From positions 1 to 47,712 of the forward strand of contig WRFZ01000173.1 in the NCBI GenBank assembly GCA_009778655.1: a DNA stretch of 47,712 nucleotides, in the 5' to 3' direction. Positions 14,375-22,739 of this stretch are shown here, piece after piece; the stretch's first letter is position 1; every line of letters begins with the position of its first letter. The notes beneath the pieces are model-generated. The model saw nothing but the letters and a program-made list of their open reading frames with translations, had not been told where the DNA came from and did no database searches. Position numbers and translations under genes: made by a program. Source of the DNA: Candidatus Azobacteroides sp. GTDB taxonomy: Bacteria > Bacteroidota > Bacteroidia > Bacteroidales > Azobacteroidaceae.

Positions 14375-14412
14375 TAAGTACTTATTTTAGTACTTACAAT
14401 TTTTTTTTTTAA
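14375..14412 (+). terminator. Rho-independent terminator after the receptor gene
   Basis: An 8-bp stem (TAAGTACT at 14375-14382 against AGTACTTA at 14389-14396) with a 6-base loop is followed within three bases by a run of twelve or more T. It ends the receptor transcript on the plus strand. Confidence 0.75.
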
Positions 14413-14471
14413 CAAATAATAAAGATTGACGTCAGTAATATGAATATACTAAATGTTTTGGGTGGAAAACG

Positions 14472-15938
14472 CTATTTTTGAAAACCGATTTTTTCTTTTC
14501 GGATTAACAAAGATAAACCGACGAAGGTAAACAAGGCGTTAAGTATCAATCGTTCGTGACTGAATTCATAACCATTGAACCAGATTTTGGAATTGAGGTC
14601 TAATAGCAGACATAAAAGCGGGGAAGCGATGACAACCAACGGCGTCCGGCGGTCGCGAATTTTCCATTTGGTAAAAATGCCGAATGCAAACATACCCAAC
14701 AAAGGCCCGTAAGTATAACTCGCTAATTTGTAAACCGTATCAATGACAGAGGTATTGTTTAGCAAGTTAATGACATAGATGACAGCTCCCATTACGATTG
14801 CCATGCCTATATGTACTATTTTCCGGGTCGCAGCCGTTTCTTTTTCCGTTTTCTTTTTTGTACTTTTAAGAATATCAATAGTAAAAGAGGTGGTCAACGC
14901 CGTGAGCGCCGAACCGGCGGCGGCAAAAGCGGCGGAAATAAGTCCGATAATGAACAACAGACTTACAATGAACGGAAAATATCCTTGAGTAGCAAGGAAA
15001 GGAAATACTTCGTCGCCTTTTCGGGGCAAATCAATGGCATTTGCAGAGGCGTAGGAATACAGTAAAACGCCCAGCATAAGGAAAAGAAGATTGATAAATA
15101 TCTGCAAAATGCCTCCGGTGATCATATTTTTTTGAGAATCTTTGAAATTTTTGCAACTCAATGATTTTTGCATCATATCCTGATCCAATCCGGTGATGGC
15201 GATAACGGTAAATACGCCGGCGAGAAATTGCTTGAAAAAATACCGCCGATCGTTGATGTCGTCGAAAAAGAAAATTTTCGACATGTCGGAGCCGAAAATC
15301 ACGGAAAAGATATTATTTCCGCTGGTCTCCAAATTGCCGGCAATGTAATAAATACACAGTCCGACCGAAACAATCAAGCAAAATGTTTTGAATGAATCGG
15401 TCCATATCAGCGTTTTGACGCCTCCGCGAAAAGTATATATCCAAACGATTCCTACCGTAAAAATCACATTGAGGATAAAGGACAGACCGAGGGGTTTAAA
15501 AACCAAGAGTTGGAGTACTACGCAAACGATAAATAGGCGAATGGAAGCTCCCAGCATCTTGGAAACAAAGAAAAGCCAAGCTCCCGTTTGGTAAGCGGAT
15601 ACTCCGAACCGGCTATTTAAGTATTCGTAAATGGAAACCAAATTCATCCGATAGAAAAGCGGAATCAGTACAAAAGCAATGATGAGTTGTCCGACCGCAA
15701 AACCCAATACCATCTGCAAATAGGAAAAACCGCTTGCGGCAACCATTCCCGGAACGGAAACAAAGGTTACTCCCGAAATGGCCGCTCCGATGGTGGCAAA
15801 AGCAACGACATACCAAGGCGATTTCCGATTGCCGGAAAAGAATCCGGCATTATCGGCTTTCCGTCCGGTAAAATACGAAACGGTAAACAGAACGGCGAAA
15901 TAGGCAACTATCGTGATTAGAATGAGTAGGGGAGACAT
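14472..15938 (-). CDS. Sodium:solute symporter (SSS family)
   Basis: This 488-residue protein has about 13 membrane segments, beginning MSPLLILITIVAYFAVLFTV. It shows SSS landmarks: GRKADNAGFFSGNRKSPWYV, the loop around TIGAAISGVTFVSVPG, RGGVKTLIWTDSFKTF, and ITGLDQDMMQKSLSC. The family couples sodium entry to uptake of sugars, amino acids or sialic acid. As the last gene of an operon with NamZ and an AmpG-like permease, and near murQ, the most likely substrate is N-acetylmuramic acid or another wall sugar. That is inference from context. A comparable transporter role has been described for MurNAc use in Tannerella. Confidence 0.88.
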   Translation of the reverse strand: MSPLLILITIVAYFAVLFTVSYFTGRKADNAGFFSGNRKSPWYVVAFATIGAAISGVTFVSVPGMVAASGFSYLQMVLGFAVGQLIIAFVLIPLFYRMNLVSIYEYLNSRFGVSAYQTGAWLFFVSKMLGASIRLFIVCVVLQLLVFKPLGLSFILNVIFTVGIVWIYTFRGGVKTLIWTDSFKTFCLIVSVGLCIYYIAGNLETSGNNIFSVIFGSDMSKIFFFDDINDRRYFFKQFLAGVFTVIAITGLDQDMMQKSLSCKNFKDSQKNMITGGILQIFINLLFLMLGVLLYSYASANAIDLPRKGDEVFPFLATQGYFPFIVSLLFIIGLISAAFAAAGSALTALTTSFTIDILKSTKKKTEKETAATRKIVHIGMAIVMGAVIYVINLLNNTSVIDTVYKLASYTYGPLLGMFAFGIFTKWKIRDRRTPLVVIASPLLCLLLDLNSKIWFNGYEFSHERLILNALFTFVGLSLLIRKEKIGFQK

Positions 15939-15944
15939 TGTGTT

Positions 15945-15979
15945 AATTATGAATTATAAATTATAAATTATGAATTATG
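15945..15979. repeat. Five 7-bp tandem repeats (AATTATG/A)
   Basis: Five consecutive copies of AATTATG or AATTATA fill the gap between the symporter and namZ. The other flank of namZ carries the same 7-mer in inverted orientation at 17191-17239. Confidence 0.8.
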
Positions 15980-16018
15980 AATTTTTGTCATTGCGGGGTT
16001 GACCTGCAATCCTTTGAT

Positions 16019-17185
16019 TTATTCTTCATAGAGTAAATAAGGTTTGCGTTGCTGCTTGAATTTTACCACATCGTCTTGCCACATCGCTTTGATTTCATCG
16101 GCGCTTTTCCCTTGTTTAATCATCTTACGAACATAATCCACGCCGATAAGGTTTTCAAAGAACGGACGGAAAAAATGATCGCCCATATTCAGATTTTGAT
16201 AAGCGTCAATCAGATAACTCAAGTCAATCCCTTTTTTCCAAACTTCTTCTTCCGAAAGGTTACTTAAATTCACTCCGTAACATAGCTTATCTTTTTGAGG
16301 AGGATTGATTGCTGCCGGCACGCTGCGGGGCGTAAAGGTAAAACGATACCCTTTCATGTTCGGATGACCGTAAACTTGAAACGGCCAATCGGTGCCGCGT
16401 CCCAAACTGACGGGTGTAGCTTCGAAATAACAAAGAGAAGGATAGAGATAAATCGAAAGCATATTCGGCAGGTTGGGAGAAGGAGGAATCGGCAGCCGGT
16501 ACATGGTTTGGTGGGTATAATTCAAGCACTTAATTACCGTTAAATCGCACGCGAGTCCGGAGGAAAGCCATTTTTCACCGTTCACCATTCCGGCAAGTTC
16601 ACCCAAAGTCATGCCGTGAACGACAGGAATCGGCAATCCGCCCACTCCCGATTTATACTTCATATCGAGTATGGGGCCGTCCACGTAATGTCCGTTGGGA
16701 TTTGGACGGTCGAGGAGAATTACCTTTTTATGATGTTCTGCACAAGTGTCCATTAATTTTACCATAGTAATATAATAGGTATAAAACCGCAAGCCCACAT
16801 CTTGTATGTCCACAATCAACAAGTCGAACTTTTCCATGGATTCATTGCTCGGCTTGCCGGCATTTCCATCATAGAGCGATAAAACAGGTACGCCTGTTTT
16901 CGAGTCTATCGAATTGGCAACGTGATCGCCGGCCCCCGCATCGCCACGGAAACCATGTTCCGGAGAAAAAACGGCAACTACATTGAACCGATTTTCCGCC
17001 AAAACATCCAACAGATGTTTGTCTTTCATCATTCCCGTATGGTTGGAAAATAGAGCGATACGTTTCCCTTTCAGCAGAGGAAAATAAGCTTCCGTTTGCT
17101 CCGCTCCGACCACGACGGAAGTCGCTTGCGCTTGCATGGAAAGAATACAAGCCAAACAACTTACAATAACAATCCAAACTTTCAT
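16019..17185 (-). CDS. namZ: Exo-beta-N-acetylmuramidase NamZ (DUF1343)
   Basis: From the ATG at 17185 the protein has 388 residues and a signal peptide, MKVWIVIVSCLACILSMQAQ. It matches DUF1343: GKRIALFSNHTGMMKDKHLL, VVAVFSPEHGFRGDAGAG, IVDIQDVGLRFYTY, ILLDRPNPNGHYVDGP and GMTLGELAGM. Characterised NamZ enzymes release single MurNAc from the non-reducing end of peptidoglycan chains; the SPEHGFRG segment is a conserved part of the active site. The product would be used by the symporter and by MurQ after phosphorylation. An earlier in-frame ATG at 17200 lies inside a 7-bp repeat tract and is an unlikely start. Confidence 0.88.
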   Translation of the reverse strand: MKVWIVIVSCLACILSMQAQATSVVVGAEQTEAYFPLLKGKRIALFSNHTGMMKDKHLLDVLAENRFNVVAVFSPEHGFRGDAGAGDHVANSIDSKTGVPVLSLYDGNAGKPSNESMEKFDLLIVDIQDVGLRFYTYYITMVKLMDTCAEHHKKVILLDRPNPNGHYVDGPILDMKYKSGVGGLPIPVVHGMTLGELAGMVNGEKWLSSGLACDLTVIKCLNYTHQTMYRLPIPPSPNLPNMLSIYLYPSLCYFEATPVSLGRGTDWPFQVYGHPNMKGYRFTFTPRSVPAAINPPQKDKLCYGVNLSNLSEEEVWKKGIDLSYLIDAYQNLNMGDHFFRPFFENLIGVDYVRKMIKQGKSADEIKAMWQDDVVKFKQQRKPYLLYEE

Positions 17186-17190
17186 ATATT

Positions 17191-17239
17191 CATAATTCAT
17201 AATTCATAATTCATAATTTATAATTCATAATTCATAATT
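17191..17239. repeat. Seven 7-bp tandem repeats (CATAATT)
   Basis: Seven consecutive copies of CATAATT, one with a C-to-T change, occupy the gap between the AmpG-like gene and namZ and overlap the permease stop codon. They are inverted relative to the tract at 15945-15979. Confidence 0.85.
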
Positions 17240-19094
17240 ACTTCGTTTTCTTCCCGTATTTCGGGTTAACTTTCAGCAATGAAACGGCAATAATCGGAAT
17301 GACGCTGCAAATCATTACCCAAATAAAGAAATGATTATAGCCTAACATTTCCTGCATCCAGCCGGCGAACATACCGGGCAACATCATTCCGAGCGCCATA
17401 AGACCGGTGCAAATAGCATAATGAGCAGTCTTATGCGTTCCTTCGGAATAATACATCAAGTACAGTATATAAGCCGTGAAACCGAATCCGTATCCGAATT
17501 GTTCGATAAAGACGCATCCATTGATTATCCAAAGATTTCCGGTTTGGGAAAAACTCAAATAAACAAAAGTGAGACAAGTTAATATCATACTGAGAGTCAT
17601 CGGCCAGAGCCATTTTTTCAAACCGCCTTGAGCCGCAGCGATTCCTCCGATAATTCCGCCCAGCATAAGCCCGATAACCCCAATCGTACCGTAAACAACG
17701 CCGATTTGTCCGGTGGTTAATCCTAATCCGCCGACATCCTTCGGGTCAAGCAAAAAAGGATTAATCAACTTGATCAATTGCGCTTCGGCAAACCGGAAAG
17801 TAAGCATGAAAAATACAGCTTGTATCACTTGCGGTTTTTTGAAGAAAGAATAAAATGTCGCAAAAAATTCATTCAATACAAATTGGGTTGTAATACGTGC
17901 ATGCAGTTTATCGGAATCGGGTTTAGGCAGTTTAATTTTATGGTATAAACCGAATAAGATAAACAAACCGGCCAAGACAAAAAATGTAATTGACCATGCA
18001 AACGGAATATTTCCCGACAGTCCCCGATATTCCGCTTTTGTCGAACCGATCAATTTCGAGTCTATCTGAAAAATCATATAAGCCGGCTTGTTCCAATTAT
18101 TTTCATTGAAGGCCAGACGGTCGCCATAAGGCAAAGAAATGCTTTTATCGCCGGTCTTTTGACTCGTATTTAACACCATACTCTTTCCCGCTTCCGGTTT
18201 CCGGGATAAATAAACGGCCAAAACACCGATATTACCCGCTTCATCGGAAATAAGCGTTTCTTTTTTCTCGCCGAAATTGGTTTTTATCCAAAGGCCCAAA
18301 GGCTTTGAAACATGTTCCTTCCAATATCCGGAAATTGATCCGGTCGTTTCCTCTTCTTTCTCTTTTTCTTTCAATACGAAGCCGTTCTTTTCATTCCACC
18401 CGGTTATTTCATCAACAAAAGCCTTCAATGTATCTTTATGAATCTTTTGAGTTCCGATGGTAAGCGCTTTTTTATCCGTGAAAAACCGGATATCTCCCTG
18501 CTGTTCTCGTATTTCCGGCATTTGAGGAATGACCAAGGCGTTTTGCGTATATTCGGGAGAAACTTCTATTTGTATTTTAAGCGGTTCGGTGCCGGTAACG
18601 GTTTCCAGAAAACCGGCTAAAACGATAAGCGCTCCCTGCCCCGCGAGCGTAGCAATCCGGTAAAACGTGTTTCTTATGCCGACATACATGGCTTGTTGGT
18701 TGGTATCCAACGCCAGCATATAAAATCCGTCGGCAGCAATGTCGTGGGTTGCGGAATTGAATGCCAGTAACCAAAAGAAAGCCAATGTAGCCCGGAAAAA
18801 GAACGGCACGGGAATCGTGAACGCAATTCCCGCGAATCCGGCTCCGATTAACAGCTGCATGGCGACAATCCACCAGCGTTTGGTTTTAAGAAAATCAACA
18901 AAGGGGCTCCACAACGGTTTGATTACCCAAGGCAAATAGAGTAAACTGGTATATAACGCAATGTCGGCATTCGAGATACCCATTCTCTTGTACATAATAA
19001 CGGAAACCGTCATTACGGCGACATACGGTAATCCTTCCGCTAAATACAGGGATGGAATCCATGCCCAAGGCGATGTGTTTTTCCGGGTATTCAT
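17238..19094 (-). CDS. AmpG-like MFS permease with a large extracytoplasmic insert
   Basis: This 618-residue membrane protein has the AmpG-type start: SPWAWIPSLYLAEGLPYVAV, LLYLPWVIKPLWSPFVDF and the family motif ATHDIAADGF. AmpG carries anhydro-muropeptides into the cytoplasm. Five membrane segments (to about residue 162) are followed by about 200 hydrophilic residues (164-364). Membrane segments resume at AWSITFFVLAGLFILFGLY. By segment counting, the insert lies on the periplasmic side between TM5 and TM6. Ordinary AmpG proteins are about 430-560 residues without such an insert. It lies 5 bases after the glycosyltransferase and just before namZ, which supports a role in wall-fragment import. 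Confidence 0.8.
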   Translation of the reverse strand: MNTRKNTSPWAWIPSLYLAEGLPYVAVMTVSVIMYKRMGISNADIALYTSLLYLPWVIKPLWSPFVDFLKTKRWWIVAMQLLIGAGFAGIAFTIPVPFFFRATLAFFWLLAFNSATHDIAADGFYMLALDTNQQAMYVGIRNTFYRIATLAGQGALIVLAGFLETVTGTEPLKIQIEVSPEYTQNALVIPQMPEIREQQGDIRFFTDKKALTIGTQKIHKDTLKAFVDEITGWNEKNGFVLKEKEKEEETTGSISGYWKEHVSKPLGLWIKTNFGEKKETLISDEAGNIGVLAVYLSRKPEAGKSMVLNTSQKTGDKSISLPYGDRLAFNENNWNKPAYMIFQIDSKLIGSTKAEYRGLSGNIPFAWSITFFVLAGLFILFGLYHKIKLPKPDSDKLHARITTQFVLNEFFATFYSFFKKPQVIQAVFFMLTFRFAEAQLIKLINPFLLDPKDVGGLGLTTGQIGVVYGTIGVIGLMLGGIIGGIAAAQGGLKKWLWPMTLSMILTCLTFVYLSFSQTGNLWIINGCVFIEQFGYGFGFTAYILYLMYYSEGTHKTAHYAICTGLMALGMMLPGMFAGWMQEMLGYNHFFIWVMICSVIPIIAVSLLKVNPKYGKKTK

Positions 19095-19099
19095 TGATT

Positions 19100-20587
19100 T
19101 TATTTATTTTCGAGACGATTTTTATTTTTTCTCGCTTGCAATTCGATGGTACGGATACAATCTTTATACCGATTATGCGCATTCAACTTATCAATATCCG
19201 ACGACGCATCGGAATTATCCTCCCACCGGCGGCATAAATAAAGCGGTTGATAGATGCGCCCGATTCGGTAATTTCTTGAAACAGCCAAACCGACGGCATA
19301 ATCTTCTCCGTAACTCGTATTCGGGATTTTTATTTCCCGCAACACCGGCGTGTAAAATGCGCGAGGCGCTCCCAGTCCGTTGATACGAAGCGCATTATTT
19401 CTTCCGTTATCGGGCGTCCATTCTTTGTGGTCAATGATTCCGGGAGGAATTTCTTCCAATTGAAAGTTTACCATTTGATAGGTTCCGACGAGCATCGCGC
19501 AATTTTGTTCGTAAAAGGCATTGACAATCGTTTGAATAACTTGTTTATCAATATATAAATCGTCGCTGTCGAGTTGGATGACGAACTTTCCGCATTGCGG
19601 ATGCATGACGGCTTCATTCCAACAGCCGCCGATGCCTAAATCTTTTCTGTCGGGAATCAAGTGAATCAATCGCCGATCGCCGGAAGCAATTTTCTTGAGT
19701 ATTTCGGTGGTTTTATCCGTCGAGTGATTATCCGTAACAATCAAATTAAACGGGAAATCCGTTTCTTGCATCAATACGGAGCGAACGGCAGCTTCAATGG
19801 TTTTTTCCCGGTTACGTACCGGAATCACAACGGTAGCTTCGACCGGAAAAGTTTCTTCGGTAAACTCAATCGGAGTAAATACCGGCTTCAACCATGCTCC
19901 GGTGTCTTTCAAATACCGGGTACAGGCTTGTTCCATTTCGATTTGCACTTGTCGGTTTTTCGGGTCAACATAATCAAACTGCTTTTCTCCCGCCGGACGG
20001 AAATCCGTTTCCGACTCCGTATAAAGAAATTCCGGCAAATGAAATAAAGATTTGTATTTGGAGATTTTCAACCGCAAATCGTATAAGGCAGCCGCCTCAT
20101 ACTCAACATCCATTTCGCTTACGGCGTCTTTCAATACCGAAGATTGGAAAAGCAATAGCGGGCCGAAATCGAAATCGTCTCGCAAACTTCCTTCTTGATA
20201 ATCATTGGTCGGATGCGGCTGCAACAAGCCTTCCTTTAATTTATATCGGTCGGCATATAACATACCGGCGTCCATATCGGCGATGACATGCAACATTCGT
20301 TCAACGGCATAAGCGCCCAATTGCAACGGCAAGGTTTGTGTATATAATAAGGTGTAAGGTGTGTCAATGTACGAAACAATGGTTTTCCATGTCCGGGTTT
20401 GATGTAAAAAACCGACCGGTAATCCTTGACAACCGTCGGGCAGGACTACACCGGAACTTCCGGAATGAACGATGAAAATATTTTTTATTTCTTTACAACC
20501 CTTCAGTTCTTCCGCTGTTTTTGCAAGCGCTTTCAAATTGCCGAAAGGCAAGAGGCAAGTCAGTTTCTTTTCGTTAAGAAAATCCAT
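19100..20587 (-). CDS. Glycosyltransferase family 2 protein with extra N-terminal domain
   Basis: From the ATG at 20587 the protein has 495 residues. The first about 250 residues hold a divergent glycosyltransferase-like part (NIFIVHSGSSGVVLPDG and MLYADRYKLKEGLLQPHP). The C-terminal part is a clear GT2 domain: EATVVIPVRNREKTIEAAVR, LIVTDNHSTDKTTEIL, the metal motif QLDSDD, and SYGEDYAVGL. No membrane segments are seen. The ORF opens at 20638, but the weak -7 box at 20615-20622 places the transcript start after that codon. It leads the operon with the AmpG-like permease, NamZ and the symporter, and is divergent from murQ. Why a glycosyltransferase belongs with wall-sugar salvage is not clear. 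Confidence 0.82.
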   Translation of the reverse strand: MDFLNEKKLTCLLPFGNLKALAKTAEELKGCKEIKNIFIVHSGSSGVVLPDGCQGLPVGFLHQTRTWKTIVSYIDTPYTLLYTQTLPLQLGAYAVERMLHVIADMDAGMLYADRYKLKEGLLQPHPTNDYQEGSLRDDFDFGPLLLFQSSVLKDAVSEMDVEYEAAALYDLRLKISKYKSLFHLPEFLYTESETDFRPAGEKQFDYVDPKNRQVQIEMEQACTRYLKDTGAWLKPVFTPIEFTEETFPVEATVVIPVRNREKTIEAAVRSVLMQETDFPFNLIVTDNHSTDKTTEILKKIASGDRRLIHLIPDRKDLGIGGCWNEAVMHPQCGKFVIQLDSDDLYIDKQVIQTIVNAFYEQNCAMLVGTYQMVNFQLEEIPPGIIDHKEWTPDNGRNNALRINGLGAPRAFYTPVLREIKIPNTSYGEDYAVGLAVSRNYRIGRIYQPLYLCRRWEDNSDASSDIDKLNAHNRYKDCIRTIELQARKNKNRLENK

Positions 20588-20614
20588 ACTTATTCGATTA
20601 ATTAAAAAACGCCT

Positions 20615-20622
20615 TAAAGGTA
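20615..20622 (-). promoter_or_regulatory. Weak -7 box for the salvage operon
   Basis: The minus strand reads TACCTTTA, one base from TAnnTTTG. It would start the transcript near 20608, 21 bases before the ATG at 20587. Confidence 0.3.
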
Positions 20623-20747
20623 AAAAAGAATTTTCCAATAAACAAAAAATAGTTATACGTCTTATATAGACATGATGTTTTTATTTTCGAAAATAGCGTC
20701 GGATTCGTAATAAAGCAGTAATTTTACGACTTAATAAATTGTTTTAA

Positions 20748-20767
20748 TATAAGAAACGTTTCTTATA
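20748..20767. promoter_or_regulatory. 20-bp perfect palindrome between murQ and the salvage operon
   Basis: The half-site TATAAGAAAC is followed by its exact inverse, centred on a CG step (AAACGTTT core). The symmetry and central CG resemble LacI-type operators. It ends 20 bases before the murQ start and is in the shared divergent region, so it could control both directions. Confidence 0.5.
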
Positions 20768-20787
20768 CTACTGTCATGATTTAAAAT

Positions 20788-21588
20788 ATGATAAGCATCA
20801 CAGAATCTCCGTCGCAATTTCGGCATTTGGATAGAATGTCGGTACATGAAATTTTAACCGGCATCAACCGGGAAGATACTGAAATTCCTATGGTCATTGA
20901 GAAAATAATTCCGAAAATCGAAGCGCTTATTGACCGGATATTGGAACGGATACCGTTGGGCGGAAGGGTTTTTTATTTAGGCGCGGGGACAAGCGGTCGT
21001 CTGGGAGTGTTGGATGCTTCCGAAATTCCTCCCACTTTCGGGGTTTCGGGTATCATTATCGGATTGATTGCCGGCGGCGACACCGCTTTGAGAAACGCGG
21101 TGGAAGCGGCGGAAGATAATCCCGATAAGGCTTGGGAAGAACTGCAAGCTTTTCGAATCAATCCTTCGGATACCGTCATCGGAATTGCGGCTTCCGGAAC
21201 GACTCCGTATGTCGTCGGCGGAGTGCAAAAAGCGCGAGAAAACGGTTTACTGACCGGATGTATTACCTGTAATCCCGATTCTCCGTTGGCTCGGGTTTCG
21301 GAATATCCGATTGAGGCGGTGGTCGGTCCGGAGTTTGTTACCGGCAGTACCCGCATGAAAGCCGGGACGGCGCAGAAATTGATTTTAAATATGCTTTCCA
21401 CTACATTGATGATTAAAATGGGACGGGTGAAAGGCAATAAAATGGTGAATATGCAATTGACCAACAAAAAATTAATTGAACGCGGAACCCGAATGATTGC
21501 AGATGAAATACATATTCCCGAAGAAAAAGCCAAAGAATTACTTCTTCAATACGGTTCGGTGAAAAAAGTGTTGGATACTTTTAAATGA
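20788..21588 (+). CDS. murQ: N-acetylmuramic acid 6-phosphate etherase
   Basis: MurQ cleaves the lactyl ether of MurNAc 6-phosphate to GlcNAc 6-phosphate and D-lactate. The 266-residue protein begins ITESPSQFRHLDRMSVHEIL and has a SIS domain with YLGAGTSGRLGVLDASEIPP, which includes the conserved glutamate. GLIAGGDTALRNAVEAAED, IGIAASGTTPYVVGG and GSTRMKAGTAQKLILNML follow. It is slightly shorter at the C-terminus than the roughly 300-residue E. coli enzyme. No MurNAc kinase is seen nearby, so phosphorylated substrate must come from an enzyme encoded elsewhere. It is divergent from the NamZ operon across a 200-base region with a 20-bp palindrome. Confidence 0.93.
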   Translation: MISITESPSQFRHLDRMSVHEILTGINREDTEIPMVIEKIIPKIEALIDRILERIPLGGRVFYLGAGTSGRLGVLDASEIPPTFGVSGIIIGLIAGGDTALRNAVEAAEDNPDKAWEELQAFRINPSDTVIGIAASGTTPYVVGGVQKARENGLLTGCITCNPDSPLARVSEYPIEAVVGPEFVTGSTRMKAGTAQKLILNMLSTTLMIKMGRVKGNKMVNMQLTNKKLIERGTRMIADEIHIPEEKAKELLLQYGSVKKVLDTFK

Positions 21589-21598
21589 AATCGGTTGC

Positions 21599-22477
21599 TT
21601 ATTTATCCCACTTAAACGTTTTTTTCCCGATCAAATTACCATCGGCAAAAATATCAACGCGATACATGCCGGGAGAAAGATATTCTTCAATATTCCAATA
21701 AATAGTCACCGGAAGTTCCTCTCCTTCATACTCGATGGTTCGCTTCACGGAGTAATTGATTTCTTTTCCTTCATAAGTGAAAACGTTGCCCAAACTTTTA
21801 ATCAGTACGTCATCGTCGGGTTTCATGATGCGAATATAAATGATTTTTTCGCCGGGTGGCGCTGTAATATTTTTGTTAATAATAAATCGAACTTCAATTT
21901 TCACCATTTTTTTAATCTGATCCGTGGCTTTATTTTTATCATTCAACCCGTTTACCGTAATATTGCTCGCATCTAATTTAGAAGCTAATTGAACGGTTTC
22001 CTTCAGTTGCTCTTTTTCTTTGGCTAATTGGGAAGCGGTTTGTGACGCCTGTTGGTATTTAGCGGTAACTTGCCGATTCTCGCTTGTGAGTTGTTCATTG
22101 ATTCGATTCAACGAATCAATTTGTTGGACATAATTTCTCAGAATTGCCCGCAAGGTTTCCAATTCTTTTTTCAACTCATTGATACGCTTGGTGTCCGTTG
22201 CTTTGACCGTTCGAAGTTCGTCCTGTAAGCGTTGTACTTTCATTTGCTCGGTTTCCAATTTAGCGACCAGCGAATCATTGCTGACTTTCATCCGAAATCC
22301 TTCATAGTCAATAATTAAATCGTTATATTCATCGGAAAGCTCTTCTTTGACTAATTCGGATTGCTGTTGCAAATCTTTCATTTGACCTTGTTGCCGATAA
22401 ATATAAAAACCGGCGGCTGCCACGATTATTACTAAAACAACGACAAAAATAATCCACAGAAATTGTTTGTTCTTCAT
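21599..22477 (-). CDS. Membrane-anchored coiled-coil protein
   Basis: From the ATG at 22477 the protein has 292 residues. One N-terminal membrane segment (about 6-27, FLWIIFVVVLVIIVAAAGFY) is followed by a long coiled coil (about 29-170) rich in Gln, Glu, Lys and Leu. A compact C-terminal beta-rich domain (about 190-292) contains VKIEVRFIINKNITAPPGEK and WNIEEYLSPGMYRVDIFADG. I recognise it only as a conserved Bacteroidetes protein of unknown function. The start at 22504 is rejected because the -7 box at 22502-22509 overlaps it. It converges with murQ, with ten bases between the stops. Confidence 0.7.
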   Translation of the reverse strand: MKNKQFLWIIFVVVLVIIVAAAGFYIYRQQGQMKDLQQQSELVKEELSDEYNDLIIDYEGFRMKVSNDSLVAKLETEQMKVQRLQDELRTVKATDTKRINELKKELETLRAILRNYVQQIDSLNRINEQLTSENRQVTAKYQQASQTASQLAKEKEQLKETVQLASKLDASNITVNGLNDKNKATDQIKKMVKIEVRFIINKNITAPPGEKIIYIRIMKPDDDVLIKSLGNVFTYEGKEINYSVKRTIEYEGEELPVTIYWNIEEYLSPGMYRVDIFADGNLIGKKTFKWDK

Positions 22478-22501
22478 AACAAAAATTATAATATCCGATT
22501 G

Positions 22502-22509
22502 CAAAAATA
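22502..22509 (-). promoter_or_regulatory. -7 promoter box for the coiled-coil gene
   Basis: The minus strand reads TATTTTTG, an exact TAnnTTTG match, about 25 bases before the ATG at 22477. Confidence 0.4.
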
Positions 22510-22647
22510 CGATATAAATAATGACAATACAAAAGTATAAAAGATAATTAATATTTTTTCACAAATCAGTCGCTTTGATATATCTCAAAAAACGTTAAAA
22601 AAACGAACAAATCATCACAAAAATTACTTAAATTCAACTTTTTTGAT

Positions 22648-22655
22648 TATCTTTG
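22648..22655 (+). promoter_or_regulatory. -7 promoter box for PEP carboxykinase
   Basis: TATCTTTG matches TAnnTTTG exactly. It predicts a leader of about 78 bases before the ATG at 22740. Confidence 0.5.
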
Positions 22656-22739
22656 CGGTTAATTTACGTAACATTCAGACAGAAAAGACAATTAGAAAAA
22701 TTATTATACTAATAATTTCATTATTAATTAAATTACAAG

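Noticed and set aside
14369-14376. Minus-strand TATCTTTG near the receptor terminator
   Set aside because: It matches the -7 consensus, but no minus-strand gene lies downstream; a transcript would run antisense into the receptor. Treated as a chance match.
20973-21533. A 186-codon minus-strand frame within murQ
   Set aside because: It is antisense to conserved MurQ motifs, has no recognisable domain and no promoter; a by-product of codon use.
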